64,000 bases of DNA from an uncultured Clostridia bacterium (GTDB lineage: Bacteria; Bacillota; Clostridia; Oscillospirales; Ruminococcaceae). Positions 17,417 through 27,700 of this stretch are shown here, piece after piece (the first letter of the stretch is position 1; every line of letters starts with the position of its first letter). The position numbers and the translations under genes are program-made. Below the pieces are notes generated by a model, which worked only from the letters and a program-made list of their open reading frames with translations, searched no databases and was not told the DNA's origin. The stretch lies in contig CALXHI010000028.1 of NCBI GenBank assembly GCA_944388075.1, positions 62,001 through 126,000 on the forward strand, read 5' to 3'.

Positions 17417-19690
17417 ATGAATTTCACACAGGAACAACAGCTCTATCTGGTCAACGGCAGCAGCTTTTTCGGTGCTGCCGAGCTGCCCGAAGCCGATGTC
17501 CCGCGCATTCAACTGCTCGATGGCGGTACCGGTATGAATTATGAGCAGCTCTTCGGCGATTTTCTCAGCCATGCAGGGCTTCCGGGCATCGGCGGCGATG
17601 CCCTGCGAGCGGTATTGGCGCATTTTTATGAGCCGGAACAACTGCCCGATGACGATGCCCGCAAGCTGCACGCATGGATTGTCGAACGCCTGAAAGAACG
17701 CAATCCCGACTTTTCCGCTCCCGGCTGCTATCCGCCCGGCATGCTGCTCGGTGCGACATGGAATCCGGATGTTGTGCATACAGTCGGACAAGCACTCGGA
17801 CAGGAGGCTCGTGTGTTCGGCGTGCATGTATTGCTCGGGACACCGAATGTCAACCTCCATCGTGACCCTCGAAACGGCAGAGCCTTTGAGGGCTATTCCG
17901 AAGACCCCTATTTGGTTACGGCTCTGGCACCGTCCCTTGTGACCGGTGTACAGGAAATGGGCGTGGCAGCCAATGTCAAGCATTTCGCTGCCAACCATCA
18001 GGAAACCAATCGGCTCGGCGTCAATGAACATATCTCCGAACGAGCCTTGCAGGAGCTTTACTATCCGGGATTCCGTGCCTGTGTCGATGCCGGTGTGGCA
18101 ACGGTCATGAGTGCCTACAATCAAATCAACGGCATTCCCTGTACCGAAAACAAACAGCTCCTGACCGATATGCTGCGCAATGAATGGGGTTTTGACGGGC
18201 TTGTGATGTCGGATTGGGGCGCAGTTTATCATCCGGCGGCAGCGGTCAATGCCGGAAACGATTTGGCAATGCCCGGTCCGATTCCGCCCGATACGCTCCG
18301 TGCCGCCCTCGCAGACGGTACGCTCGATGCAGACGCCCTCCGACAATCGGCAGAACGGGTTGCCCGTCTTGCCAAAGACTACTCCAAGCCGGCTGCCGGT
18401 CGAATCGATATTGCTGCAACCGATGCAGCCGCCTATCGTGCTGCGGTCGAGGGCATTGTCATGCTGAAAAATGACAGAGCCTGCTGCCCCCTCTCGCCCC
18501 ATGCAAAGATTGCGCTTTGCGGCGACCATCCGGAACGCCTTCTGACCTGCGGTGAGGGCAGTGCCGGTATCAATACCACACGCAATGTTTCGCTGCTCGA
18601 TGCGTTGACGGAACGCTTCGCCGCCGTGCAAATCGGCTGCTACGACGGTGCGGATACACTGGTCTATGTCTACCACCTGAAGGGACAGGAAGGTACCGAC
18701 CGTGCCGACATCGGCATTGCCGCATCGGTACAGCGGGAATGGGAACAGCTGCTGACCTATGCCAAACAGCGCAGCCTGAAAACCGTCCTGCTCCTCAATA
18801 TCAGCGCACCGGTGGCTCTAGGCGCATGGCAGGATGCGTTCGACAGCATTTTCTGCTGTTTCCTGCCCGGCATGCAGGGGGCAAATGCGATTGCGGATTT
18901 GCTTTGCGGCAAAGAAAATCCTTCCGGCAAGCTGCCGCTGACCTTCCCTGCTGCATGCGAACAGATGCCGACCTATCTGCACTTCCCCGGCGACGGCATG
19001 GATGTATGGTACGGTGAGGATATTTTTGTCGGCTATCGCTGGTACGATGCCCGCAAGATTACGCCTGCCTTTTGCTTCGGACACGGTCTTTCTTATACGC
19101 AATTCGCCCTCTCCGATTTGCAGACCGAAATCGTATCGACCGCACCGTTCCGGGTGAATGTCACCGTGACGGTGCAGAACATCGGCAGCTGTACCGGCAA
19201 AACCGTCGTACAGCTCTATGTCGGCGACCCACATTCAACCCTGACAAAGCCGATACGGGAGCTGAAAGCCTTCTGCAAACCGGAGCTGCGTCCGGGTGAA
19301 TCCCAAACCCTGACCTTCCCGCTCGAGCAACATGCCTTTGAAAGCTATGATCCGAACCGCAGGGCATGGACGATGGAAGAAGGGCATTATACGATCAGCG
19401 TTGGTTTCTCGAGTGCGGATTTGCCGTTGTCTGCAGATATCTATGCCGATGTGGAATCGCCCTATCGCTACGGTGCAGCTACCGACATCAAGCAAATCAT
19501 CGAAACTCCGGCGCTTTGCCAGACAGTACGGGCATTCTTCGATGCCAACGGATATCCATGGTCGGCGATTCTGACCTGCTACGAATATACTGCACAGGAT
19601 ACCATTGATTTGGTTCTGACGATGCAGAAATGCCCCGATGCTCTCCGGCAGACGCTCTATACCCAAATGTCTGCCATCCCGAAAACATAA
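17417..19690 (+). CDS. GH3 family beta-glycosidase
   Basis: A 757-residue family 3 glycoside hydrolase, probably a beta-glucosidase. The TIM-barrel domain contains VKHFAANHQETNR and the nucleophile motif GLVMSDWGAV (Asp266). The C-terminal sandwich domain includes PSGKLPLTFP and FGHGLSYTQFALSDL, followed by a fibronectin-III-like domain. There is no signal peptide, so it likely acts on imported cello-oligosaccharides released by cellulosomal enzymes such as the GH48. Start after GAGGTGATGCT. Confidence 0.93.
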   Translation: MNFTQEQQLYLVNGSSFFGAAELPEADVPRIQLLDGGTGMNYEQLFGDFLSHAGLPGIGGDALRAVLAHFYEPEQLPDDDARKLHAWIVERLKERNPDFSAPGCYPPGMLLGATWNPDVVHTVGQALGQEARVFGVHVLLGTPNVNLHRDPRNGRAFEGYSEDPYLVTALAPSLVTGVQEMGVAANVKHFAANHQETNRLGVNEHISERALQELYYPGFRACVDAGVATVMSAYNQINGIPCTENKQLLTDMLRNEWGFDGLVMSDWGAVYHPAAAVNAGNDLAMPGPIPPDTLRAALADGTLDADALRQSAERVARLAKDYSKPAAGRIDIAATDAAAYRAAVEGIVMLKNDRACCPLSPHAKIALCGDHPERLLTCGEGSAGINTTRNVSLLDALTERFAAVQIGCYDGADTLVYVYHLKGQEGTDRADIGIAASVQREWEQLLTYAKQRSLKTVLLLNISAPVALGAWQDAFDSIFCCFLPGMQGANAIADLLCGKENPSGKLPLTFPAACEQMPTYLHFPGDGMDVWYGEDIFVGYRWYDARKITPAFCFGHGLSYTQFALSDLQTEIVSTAPFRVNVTVTVQNIGSCTGKTVVQLYVGDPHSTLTKPIRELKAFCKPELRPGESQTLTFPLEQHAFESYDPNRRAWTMEEGHYTISVGFSSADLPLSADIYADVESPYRYGAATDIKQIIETPALCQTVRAFFDANGYPWSAILTCYEYTAQDTIDLVLTMQKCPDALRQTLYTQMSAIPKT

Positions 19691-19697
19691 CGCACAC

Positions 19698-19730
19698 ACC
19701 GCCGTATCTTCTCGATGCGGCGGTTCTATT
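19698..19730 (+). terminator. Terminator after the GH3 gene
   Basis: ACCGCCGTAT pairs with ATGCGGCGGT around a 7-base loop, then T-rich sequence, 8 bases past the stop. Confidence 0.8.
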
Positions 19731-19762
19731 TTCTCACGCCCTCGCATACATATATACAACTA

Positions 19763-19936
19763 AGGGCAACACCGCACAAAGATTGTGCGTCAGATGCGCA
19801 GTCGATTTTTTCGTCAGATGAAACAAAAAGCGCAGGAAATACTCTGTGTATTTCCGAGCATTTTTGTGAAATATGACGGAAAAAGTGCAAGCAGATGACG
19901 TGCAAAGCCGTCAGGCGGTCTTTGTGCGGTGTTGCC
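19763..19936 (+). mobile_element. MITE copy 1 (174 bp)
   Basis: Non-coding element with inverted ends: left AGGGCAACACCGCACAAAGA, right CTTTGTGCGGTGTTGCC. It is flanked by TA on both sides (19761-19762, 19937-19938). Inside is a GGAAATAC...GTATTTCC hairpin. It shares most of its length with the copies at 37992, 44106 and 55190. It lies between GH3 and cwlD; its right edge and the TA create a TATGAT that could act as a minus-10 for cwlD. The TA target and lack of coding suggest a passenger of IS630/mariner-type transposases (inference). Confidence 0.85.
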
Positions 19937-19969
19937 TATGATAAGAACGCAACACAGCGAGGTGTTATC

Positions 19970-20707
19970 ATGCAATCAATTTATCGCAAGCTGATTCGCA
20001 GAGGTTTGTTTCTGGTGGGGATGCTAACGGTTTGTGCCGTTGGGATTGGGATCGCCCTGCACCGCTCTGCCGATACCGCCGAAGAATTTATCCCGACCGC
20101 TGCGCAGCCCACATCGCAGGAGGTTGTGTTTGTACTGGATGCCGGACACGGCGGTATGGACGGCGGCTGTTCGACGGCAGACGGCGTACCGGAAAAGGGC
20201 ATCAACCTGAACATTATGCTGAATCTGCGGGATTTGCTCGAAGTCTCCGGCTACACGGTTCATGTCACACGGGATACCGATCGCTCGATTCACGACAAGG
20301 GCATCGAGGGCATTGCAAACCAAAAAAGCTCCGACATGGACAATCGGCTGGCACTGCTGAACCAATACGACAATGCCATTTGCCTGTCGATTCATCAGAA
20401 TCAGTTCACCGACCCACAGTACAGCGGTGCACAGATGTTCTATGCGGACACGAACAGCGAAAGTGAATCGCTGGCACAGATGCTGCAATCGCAGTTTCAG
20501 ATGATGCTCCAGCCGGACAATTCCCGTGAAATCAAGCTCTGCGGCAAGGAGCTGTTTCTCTGCTATTACTGCGAAAATCCGATGGTAATGGTCGAATGCG
20601 GTTTCCTCTCGAATCCCGAAGAGGCTGCCCTGCTCAAAACCGAGGATTACCAGAAACAGGTTGCCTTTACGATCTATGCCGCCGTACAGCAATGGCTTGC
20701 GACATGA
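19970..20707 (+). CDS. cwlD: N-acetylmuramoyl-L-alanine amidase, CwlD-like
   Basis: Zinc amidase (Amidase_3) that cleaves the peptide stem from peptidoglycan. The 245 residues start with a signal anchor (GLFLVGMLTVCAVGIGIAL), then VFVLDAGHGGMDGG (first zinc His), EKGINLNI (zinc Glu), LSIHQN (second zinc His) and VECGFLSNPEEA (catalytic Glu). The length and anchor fit CwlD of sporulating Firmicutes, though general wall turnover is possible. The ATG at 19970 follows GAGGTG; the longer reading starts inside the MITE and is rejected. Confidence 0.85.
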   Translation: MQSIYRKLIRRGLFLVGMLTVCAVGIGIALHRSADTAEEFIPTAAQPTSQEVVFVLDAGHGGMDGGCSTADGVPEKGINLNIMLNLRDLLEVSGYTVHVTRDTDRSIHDKGIEGIANQKSSDMDNRLALLNQYDNAICLSIHQNQFTDPQYSGAQMFYADTNSESESLAQMLQSQFQMMLQPDNSREIKLCGKELFLCYYCENPMVMVECGFLSNPEEAALLKTEDYQKQVAFTIYAAVQQWLAT

Positions 20708-20714
20708 GCTGCAA

Positions 20715-20747
20715 AACCCGACTCCGCATTGTTTGCGAAGTCGGGTT
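20715..20747. terminator. Bidirectional terminator cwlD/sbcC
   Basis: AACCCGACTCCGC pairs with GCGAAGTCGGGTT between the converging genes; a T run follows on the minus strand and GTTCT on the plus strand. Confidence 0.85.
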
Positions 20748-20759
20748 GTTCTGTATGGA

Positions 20760-23543
20760 TTAGGCGTTCACTTGAATCACGCTGCCGCTCTTCCCCTTGG
20801 TCACGAGAATCTGCTTCTCGAATCGGTCGGCAAGCTCGGTCACATGGGAGATGATGCCGATCATGCGGCTGTTGTCGGAGAGCTGTTCCAATACTTTCAC
20901 GGCATTGTCGAGCATGGTGCTGTCGAGTGTACCGAACCCTTCATCGATGAACATCGCATCAAGCCGCATACCGCCGCTCTGCTGCTGCACGGTATCCGAG
21001 AGCCCGAGTGCCAATGCAAGCGACGCCAAAAACGTCTCACCGCCCGAAAGCGTCTCAACCGAACGGGCTTGTCCGGTATAATAATCCATGACATCGAGAT
21101 TCAGACCGGCAGTTTGATTGCGATTTTCAGCCGCATCCCGCAATTGCAGGCAATACCGTCCATCCGACAGCTCGGTGAGCTTCTTGTTGGCAAAGACCAG
21201 CACCTGATTGAAATAATAGGCCTGCACATATCGCTCAAACGATACCCTCGCCGCTTGCTTCGCATCGCCGCTCATCATTTTGACCAACTGTTCCAGTACA
21301 TTCACATATGCGGCTGCTGCCTGCATCTGCTTTGCACAGGCGGTTGCTTCGTCCACCACTTGTTTGCATTCCCGAATATTGACCTCGGCATTCCGAATGA
21401 GGGCTTGCAGCTTGTCGCGATTGATTTCCAGCTCCTGCTTTTGGCGTTCCGCTGCGGCAACATCGTATGGGGTGCTGTCGCCGATTTGCTTCTGAAGACC
21501 CTCACATTCGCCCAGCGTCTTTGCGCGGATATCCTGCTGTGCTCGGAATTGGGTTTCCGCATCCGTGCGTGCCTGCTGCAACGCATTCGCCTGTTCCTGC
21601 ATCCGCCGCAAATGCTGCTCTGCCTCCTGTAAAGACGCAAAGCGCAGTGCCGCCTTGCAAGTTTCGTATTCCGCCTTTTTCGCCGCAAGCAGCTGTGCCG
21701 TGGTCTGCAAGGACTGTGTGGCAGCTTGCAGTGCGGTTTCCTGTTTCGGCAATTCTGCACGAAGTGCTGTCAGCTGTACCTGCATCTGCTGCAATTGCTC
21801 GATTTGCCGCTCCAATTGCTGACACTGTTTCTGCAATGCTGTTTTGCGGTCACGATTCTCCTGTTGCAATCCGGCAACATCCTCCGGTTGCGTGCCCATC
21901 GATAACTCCTGTGCCTGCAACAATTTGGCAAGCTGCTCGTTCTGACTTTGCAAGCGGTCCGCTAGCAACCCGTCTTGACTTTGACTGTCTTTCAGATTGG
22001 CAAGTGCCTGCTCTTGCTTTTTCTTGTATTCCTGATACTGCGCCTCCGTCACATAAGTTTCGGGATCGAGGACAGCCGGCATCGGATGCTCCCTCGAACC
22101 GCATACCGGACAACACGCCCCCGGCTTCAGTGTCTGTGCAAGATTGCCTGCCATATTCCCGAAAAAGTTCCGTTCGGCGACATCGTACTGCGGCTTTATC
22201 ACAGAAAAGTACTCCGTGTTCAGCTGCTTTGTTTTCTGCGAATGATTTTGCAGTTCTTGAACAGCTTGCTGAACGGCATCGAACTGCTTGACAATCGCAG
22301 ACAGCTGTTCCTCCTGCATTTTGGCGGCTTCGAGGTCATGCTTTGCTTTCTCAAGCTGTACGGGCAAATCCGTCTGTTCGGCAATGATTTTCTCGATACG
22401 GGAGCAATCTGCCTTCCGCATATCCAGGGCTTTCTGCCGCTGCTCGACCGACCGTGTTTCCTCCTGATGTGCGCTTTGCAGCTTGGCATAGTCTTCCAGC
22501 AACTGCTGCAAAGCCTGATAGTTCGGCAGTTGCTCTTGCAGCACGGCAATCTGATTTTGCAGCTCCGGCAAGGCTTCTGCCGCCTTCTCTGCATCTTTAC
22601 AATTCTGTTCAAGCTGTGCAAGAAAAACGGTTTCCCGTTCAAGCCTTTCGGTACGATTCTGATACTGCTGCATCAGCGCATTGATTTGTTTCCCCTGCGT
22701 GATGGACCGGATGAGCGTTTCCAGTTCCCGATTCTGCTGTTCCATTTGCATTCGCAATGCGGGCAAGGCTTCCTGCGCCCGCTCCATAGAGGCTTGCAGC
22801 AGTGTGCAAAGTTGCTCCCACATGGACTCTGTACCCGTTGCAAGCATCCGTTCATACTCTGTTTGCAGATAGGACTCCTGTGGCTGAATCCGGCGGAATG
22901 TATGATTGAGCAATTGCGTTTGCGTATCCAATGCCTGCTTTGCCGCAGTGCGTTCCGCTTTGAGCCGCTCGTTCAACGCCTCGCAGTATTCGGTACGGAA
23001 CAGCTTTCGGAGAATCAGCGACTTTTGTTTGGAATCAGACAGCAGAAACTTCTTGAATTCGCCCTGCGCAATCATGACAATACTCCGGAATTGATCTCGT
23101 TCCAGACCGATAATCTGCACGATTCGCTCTTTGGTCAAGGCGTCACCCTCGCAAAGTATTTCTACATCCTCCTCGCCAAGGATACGCCAAAGGATTGCAT
23201 TTGCGGGTTCGGTTGTGAACCCCTCCCCTCGCTGTTTGGGCCGCACACAGCTCGGGGTGCGCTTGATTTCGTAAATATGCTCCCCACAGGCGAAGCGCAG
23301 CCTGACATAGGTTTCCTGTTCCGGTTTCGCATAATGGCTGCGGAACAGCTTGGTATTTTCACGCTGTTCCCCGCTGGCAACCCCATACAACGCAAAGCAG
23401 ATCGCATCAAAAATCGTTGTCTTGCCGGCACCCGTATCGCCCAAGGTCAGGAAAATGGAATCTGTTCCGAGTGCAGCAAAGTCAATCTGCTGCACATCGG
23501 CAAACGGTCCGAATGCTGCAATGGTCAGAGAAAGCGGTTTCAT
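20760..23543 (-). CDS. sbcC: Exonuclease SbcC (Rad50-like ATPase)
   Basis: ATPase subunit of the SbcCD nuclease, which cuts hairpins and blocked DNA ends. The 927 residues start MKPLSLTIAAFGPFADVQQIDF with Walker A LGDTGAGKTTIFDAI. Two long Gln/Glu-rich coiled-coil arms surround a zinc hook CPVC at 478-481. The C-terminal half has the signature ETLSGGETFLASLALALGLSD and Walker B MFIDEGFGTLD. It starts 2 bases after the sbcD stop. Confidence 0.95.
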   Translation of the reverse strand: MKPLSLTIAAFGPFADVQQIDFAALGTDSIFLTLGDTGAGKTTIFDAICFALYGVASGEQRENTKLFRSHYAKPEQETYVRLRFACGEHIYEIKRTPSCVRPKQRGEGFTTEPANAILWRILGEEDVEILCEGDALTKERIVQIIGLERDQFRSIVMIAQGEFKKFLLSDSKQKSLILRKLFRTEYCEALNERLKAERTAAKQALDTQTQLLNHTFRRIQPQESYLQTEYERMLATGTESMWEQLCTLLQASMERAQEALPALRMQMEQQNRELETLIRSITQGKQINALMQQYQNRTERLERETVFLAQLEQNCKDAEKAAEALPELQNQIAVLQEQLPNYQALQQLLEDYAKLQSAHQEETRSVEQRQKALDMRKADCSRIEKIIAEQTDLPVQLEKAKHDLEAAKMQEEQLSAIVKQFDAVQQAVQELQNHSQKTKQLNTEYFSVIKPQYDVAERNFFGNMAGNLAQTLKPGACCPVCGSREHPMPAVLDPETYVTEAQYQEYKKKQEQALANLKDSQSQDGLLADRLQSQNEQLAKLLQAQELSMGTQPEDVAGLQQENRDRKTALQKQCQQLERQIEQLQQMQVQLTALRAELPKQETALQAATQSLQTTAQLLAAKKAEYETCKAALRFASLQEAEQHLRRMQEQANALQQARTDAETQFRAQQDIRAKTLGECEGLQKQIGDSTPYDVAAAERQKQELEINRDKLQALIRNAEVNIRECKQVVDEATACAKQMQAAAAYVNVLEQLVKMMSGDAKQAARVSFERYVQAYYFNQVLVFANKKLTELSDGRYCLQLRDAAENRNQTAGLNLDVMDYYTGQARSVETLSGGETFLASLALALGLSDTVQQQSGGMRLDAMFIDEGFGTLDSTMLDNAVKVLEQLSDNSRMIGIISHVTELADRFEKQILVTKGKSGSVIQVNA

Positions 23544-23545
23544 AG

Positions 23546-24688
23546 CTATTCCTCCTTCAGAATGGATGTCAGAATTTCCTCTGTTTTCGGATGTTCCGAC
23601 AGGTCAAAGTGATAGTTCACCCGTAGAAATTCGTCAATTAATTCCATCATGGATTTGTCCTTGACATCCGTTGCCGCAGTGACATAGTCCGGCAATTCGA
23701 CCTGCAAGGCCGGATAGGTCAGTTCCAACACATTCGGATAGTAGTAGCGGAATCGATCCATCGCATGCAGCACAACCTCGGCATCGGTCAACCGAATGCT
23801 GAACAAATCTTCACCGGGATTTTGCTCTGCCGCCGCAAACAGCTCGTCAAACGAGCCTTCCAATATCCGCATATCCCATTTCGGCTTAAGTGCATATAAA
23901 GAAACCGTGTAATTCCCCTTTTCCTGCATTTCCAAAAGGGTGACGGATTTTTTCTGTGCAGCCTCGGAAAAGGAGTATTTCGTAAGCGAACCGCAATAGC
24001 GAATACGATTGTGCTTGACCCATTGCGGCTTATGGATATGCCCAAGTGCCACATAGTCAAAGGGGGCGAAAACATCCGCCGAAACCTGCTGCATACCGCC
24101 AAGCTGCAATTCGGAATCCGAGGTTTCAAGCACCTGCTCGCCACCCAGCACAAAGCCGTGATACATCAGGATATTGCGCTCTGCCGGATTGATATTCGCC
24201 TGTTCGATGAGCAGCCGCAGGCATTCGGTCAATGTTTCCGGTGGCGCAGAGCCTTCTTCCCGGGAAAGCAAGGACTGCAGCGTACCCATACGGGAAAACG
24301 GCATCATGTAGCAGTTGAGCGGTCCGTAGGCATCCTGCAGCGTAACCTTCTGCAATGCACCCTGAAAAACAGAGCAGATGTGAATCTTGCAGGCAGTCAA
24401 CAAACGGCTGCCAAATTCGAGTCGTTCGGGGGAATCGTGATTGCCGCTGATAAGGCAAATTTCACAACCACATGCGGCAAGCTCGGTCAGGAATCCGTCA
24501 AAAACCCGTGTTGCCTCAATGGACGGAATCTGTTTGTCATAAACATCACCGGCGATGAGCACCGTATCAATGCTTTGCTCTCGTACCAATGCAATAATTT
24601 GGTCAAGCAAAGATTGCTGATTATCCAAAAATGGAAGCGCATGTGCCCGTCTGCCGAGATGCAAATCACTGATATGTAAAATTTTCAA
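23546..24688 (-). CDS. sbcD: Exonuclease SbcD (Mre11-like nuclease)
   Basis: Metal-dependent nuclease subunit, 380 residues. Phosphoesterase motifs are ILHISDLHLGRR, VLIAGDVYD, LISGNHDS, YVALGHIHKPQ. The start is a TTG at 24688, chosen because it places the family's canonical KILHISDLHLG at the N-terminus and has GAAAGGGG upstream; earlier in-frame ATGs read through the promoter. It forms an operon with sbcC and lies just beyond the trailer end of the CRISPR array on the same strand. Confidence 0.92.
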   Translation of the reverse strand: MKILHISDLHLGRRAHALPFLDNQQSLLDQIIALVREQSIDTVLIAGDVYDKQIPSIEATRVFDGFLTELAACGCEICLISGNHDSPERLEFGSRLLTACKIHICSVFQGALQKVTLQDAYGPLNCYMMPFSRMGTLQSLLSREEGSAPPETLTECLRLLIEQANINPAERNILMYHGFVLGGEQVLETSDSELQLGGMQQVSADVFAPFDYVALGHIHKPQWVKHNRIRYCGSLTKYSFSEAAQKKSVTLLEMQEKGNYTVSLYALKPKWDMRILEGSFDELFAAAEQNPGEDLFSIRLTDAEVVLHAMDRFRYYYPNVLELTYPALQVELPDYVTAATDVKDKSMMELIDEFLRVNYHFDLSEHPKTEEILTSILKEE

Positions 24689-24745
24689 TCCAATAACCCC
24701 TTTCAAAATCGAATAAGCAAGGTCACTATTGTCGTATATGCTTAT

Positions 24746-24751
24746 ATTATA
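24746..24751 (-). promoter_or_regulatory. Possible minus-10 of sbcDC
   Basis: TATAAT on the minus strand 58 bases before the sbcD start. The minus-35 is poor at the usual spacing (TGAAGA). A CACGTG palindrome lies just upstream. Confidence 0.4.
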
Positions 24752-24793
24752 ACACACGTGCTGTATCATCTTCAGGACAACACAAACAGAGCA

Positions 24794-27700
24794 CTTTTGC
24801 TACCCTCTAAAACAACACGACTCTCAAACGTTCCGGCGAAGTCGTCTATCCTATCCGAATGTTTTGCTACCCTCTAAAACAACACGACTCTCAAACAGGA
24901 ACAAAGGTTCAATGACGGTGATTTCAGTTTTGCTACCCTCTAAAACAACACGACTCTCAAACGGGAAAGTACGTCATATTCTGCCGTCAACGGTTTTGCT
25001 ACCCTCTAAAACAACACGACTCTCAAACGTCGAAGAAGTTGAAGTCGATGAGGACGGTGTTTTGCTACCCTCTAAAACAACACGACTCTCAAACCCGATG
25101 TGCCGAAGGAACTAATAAGCGCGGGTTTTGCTACCCTCTAAAACAACACGACTCTCAAACTAACCTCGATTTCTAACTGCGTTCCGTCTGGTTTTGCTAC
25201 CCTCTAAAACAACACGACTCTCAAACGCGAAGAAAGCAGCGTCGAAGCCATCGAGAGTTTTGCTACCCTCTAAAACAACACGACTCTCAAACATACTCTT
25301 TTCTTGATGCGTTACTGTCGGCGTTTTGCTACCCTCTAAAACAACACGACTCTCAAACCGCGCCGAATGGCTTCAGGCAGATGTTCAGGTTTTGCTACCC
25401 TCTAAAACAACACGACTCTCAAACGGAAAGAAGTTCGTTACCAACGTCAACAATGTTTTGCTACCCTCTAAAACAACACGACTCTCAAACCCGGCGGATG
25501 GACAGCCGGTAGCTTTTAAGTTTTGCTACCCTCTAAAACAACACGACTCTCAAACGGAGGAAACTATAATGGCATACACGATCACGTTTTGCTACCCTCT
25601 AAAACAACACGACTCTCAAACACGCACCCTATAGATGTTCTGCGCGCCCGTGTTTTGCTACCCTCTAAAACAACACGACTCTCAAACCCGCCAAGCAGCT
25701 TGTGCCGTGCCGCGCGTGTTTTGCTACCCTCTAAAACAACACGACTCTCAAACGTGCGATAGTTGACACCGAGAAGCTCGGTGGTTTTGCTACCCTCTAA
25801 AACAACACGACTCTCAAACCGCGGGCAACCGTCAACGGCAATATGCGTGGTTTTGCTACCCTCTAAAACAACACGACTCTCAAACATAGAATCATCAAAA
25901 GGGACGAGGATAACCGTTTTGCTACCCTCTAAAACAACACGACTCTCAAACAGCACATATGGAGAGCGCAGATAATCCGCAGTTTTGCTACCCTCTAAAA
26001 CAACACGACTCTCAAACATGGATGCCGCGACGATCATCTGATCTGCGGTTTTGCTACCCTCTAAAACAACACGGCTCTCAAACCGCAAGCCGTTGATATC
26101 ATCGATGGCCCGCTGTTTTGCTACCCTCTAAAACAACACGACTCTCAAACGTCTAGCTTTGCGCTGATTAGCGAGGCTAGGTTTTGCTACCCTCTAAAAC
26201 AACACGACTCTCAAACAGACAGTCGCAGAGCGCAGGCTTAAGGGGTGTTTTGCTACCCTCTAAAACAACACGACTCTCAAAACCTGCCGGAGCACTCCCT
26301 CAATCAGAGCGGGTTTTGCTACCCTCTAAAACAACACGACTCTCAAACTCGAGAACGGCACTCTGATCTACAACGGTCGTTTTGCTACCCTCTAAAACAA
26401 CACGACTCTCAAACTGAAGAGGGTGAAACGAAAGAGGTGGTTCGGTTTTGCTACCCTCTAAAACAACACGACTCTCAAACGTGTTTTCTGCGCATCTATA
26501 TTCAAATCCAGTTTTGCTACCCTCTAAAACAACACGACTCTCAAACACACGATGAACTGTTCCTTTTTGTGTTTTCGTTTTGCTACCCTCTAAAACAACA
26601 CGACTCTCAAACTATAGGGTGTAGACTTTGCCCAATGCGCACAGTTTTGCTACCCTCTAAAACAACACGACTCTCAAACGCGGTCATCTTCTGTGCACGA
26701 ATGATGTGAGTTTTGCTACCCTCTAAAACAACACGACTCTCAAACGATTCACAGCATTCGTCAAGTCTGTGAGTTGTTTTGCTACCCTCTAAAACAACAC
26801 GACTCTCAAACAAAAGAACTAATAAGTGCTGCGGAGCTGATGTTTTGCTACCCTCTAAAACAACACGACTCTCAAACATCAAAAGCTACAGGTGAAAATG
26901 GTGAAGCGTTTTGCTACCCTCTAAAACAACACGACTCTCAAACGAAGTATCAGGAGCGGTATATTCTATATATGTTTTGCTACCCTCTAAAACAACACGA
27001 CTCTCAAACCGCAAAATCACCTTGGGCGAGGGCTGTCTGGTTTTGCTACCCTCTAAAACAACACGACTCTCAAACCCGTCAGCACAATGTGAATTCCGCA
27101 TTCACGTTTTGCTACCCTCTAAAACAACACGACTCTCAAACATGGAAGGGGAGGGGGTGAAACAACATGAGGTTTTGCTACCCTCTAAAACAACACGACT
27201 CTCAAACGCACATCACCGCCGTCCAGATACCAATATGGTTTTGCTACCCTCTAAAACAACACGACTCTCAAACATCAGCTCCGCAGCACTTATTAGTTTT
27301 TTTGGTTTTGCTACCCTCTAAAACAACACGACTCTCAAACAGCTCGGCCACATAGAGCGCAACGGTTTCCGTTTTGCTACCCTCTAAAACAACACGACTC
27401 TCAAACGATTGCTGCGCCGGACTTGGCGTGGTAATAGTTTTGCTACCCTCTAAAACAACACGACTCTCAAACGTTGACGGGATTGCCACCATCGAAGATA
27501 TTGTTTTGCTACCCTCTAAAACAACACGACTCTCAAACATTTCGCTTTCACGGCGCAGACCGCACAGAGTTTTGCTACCCTCTAAAACAACACGACTCTC
27601 AAACAGGGGCAAATCTTCTTGTCTTTCATGTTGCGTTTTGCTACCCTCTAAAACAACACGACTCTCAAACCGCAAAATCGCCTTGGGCAAGGGCTGTCTG

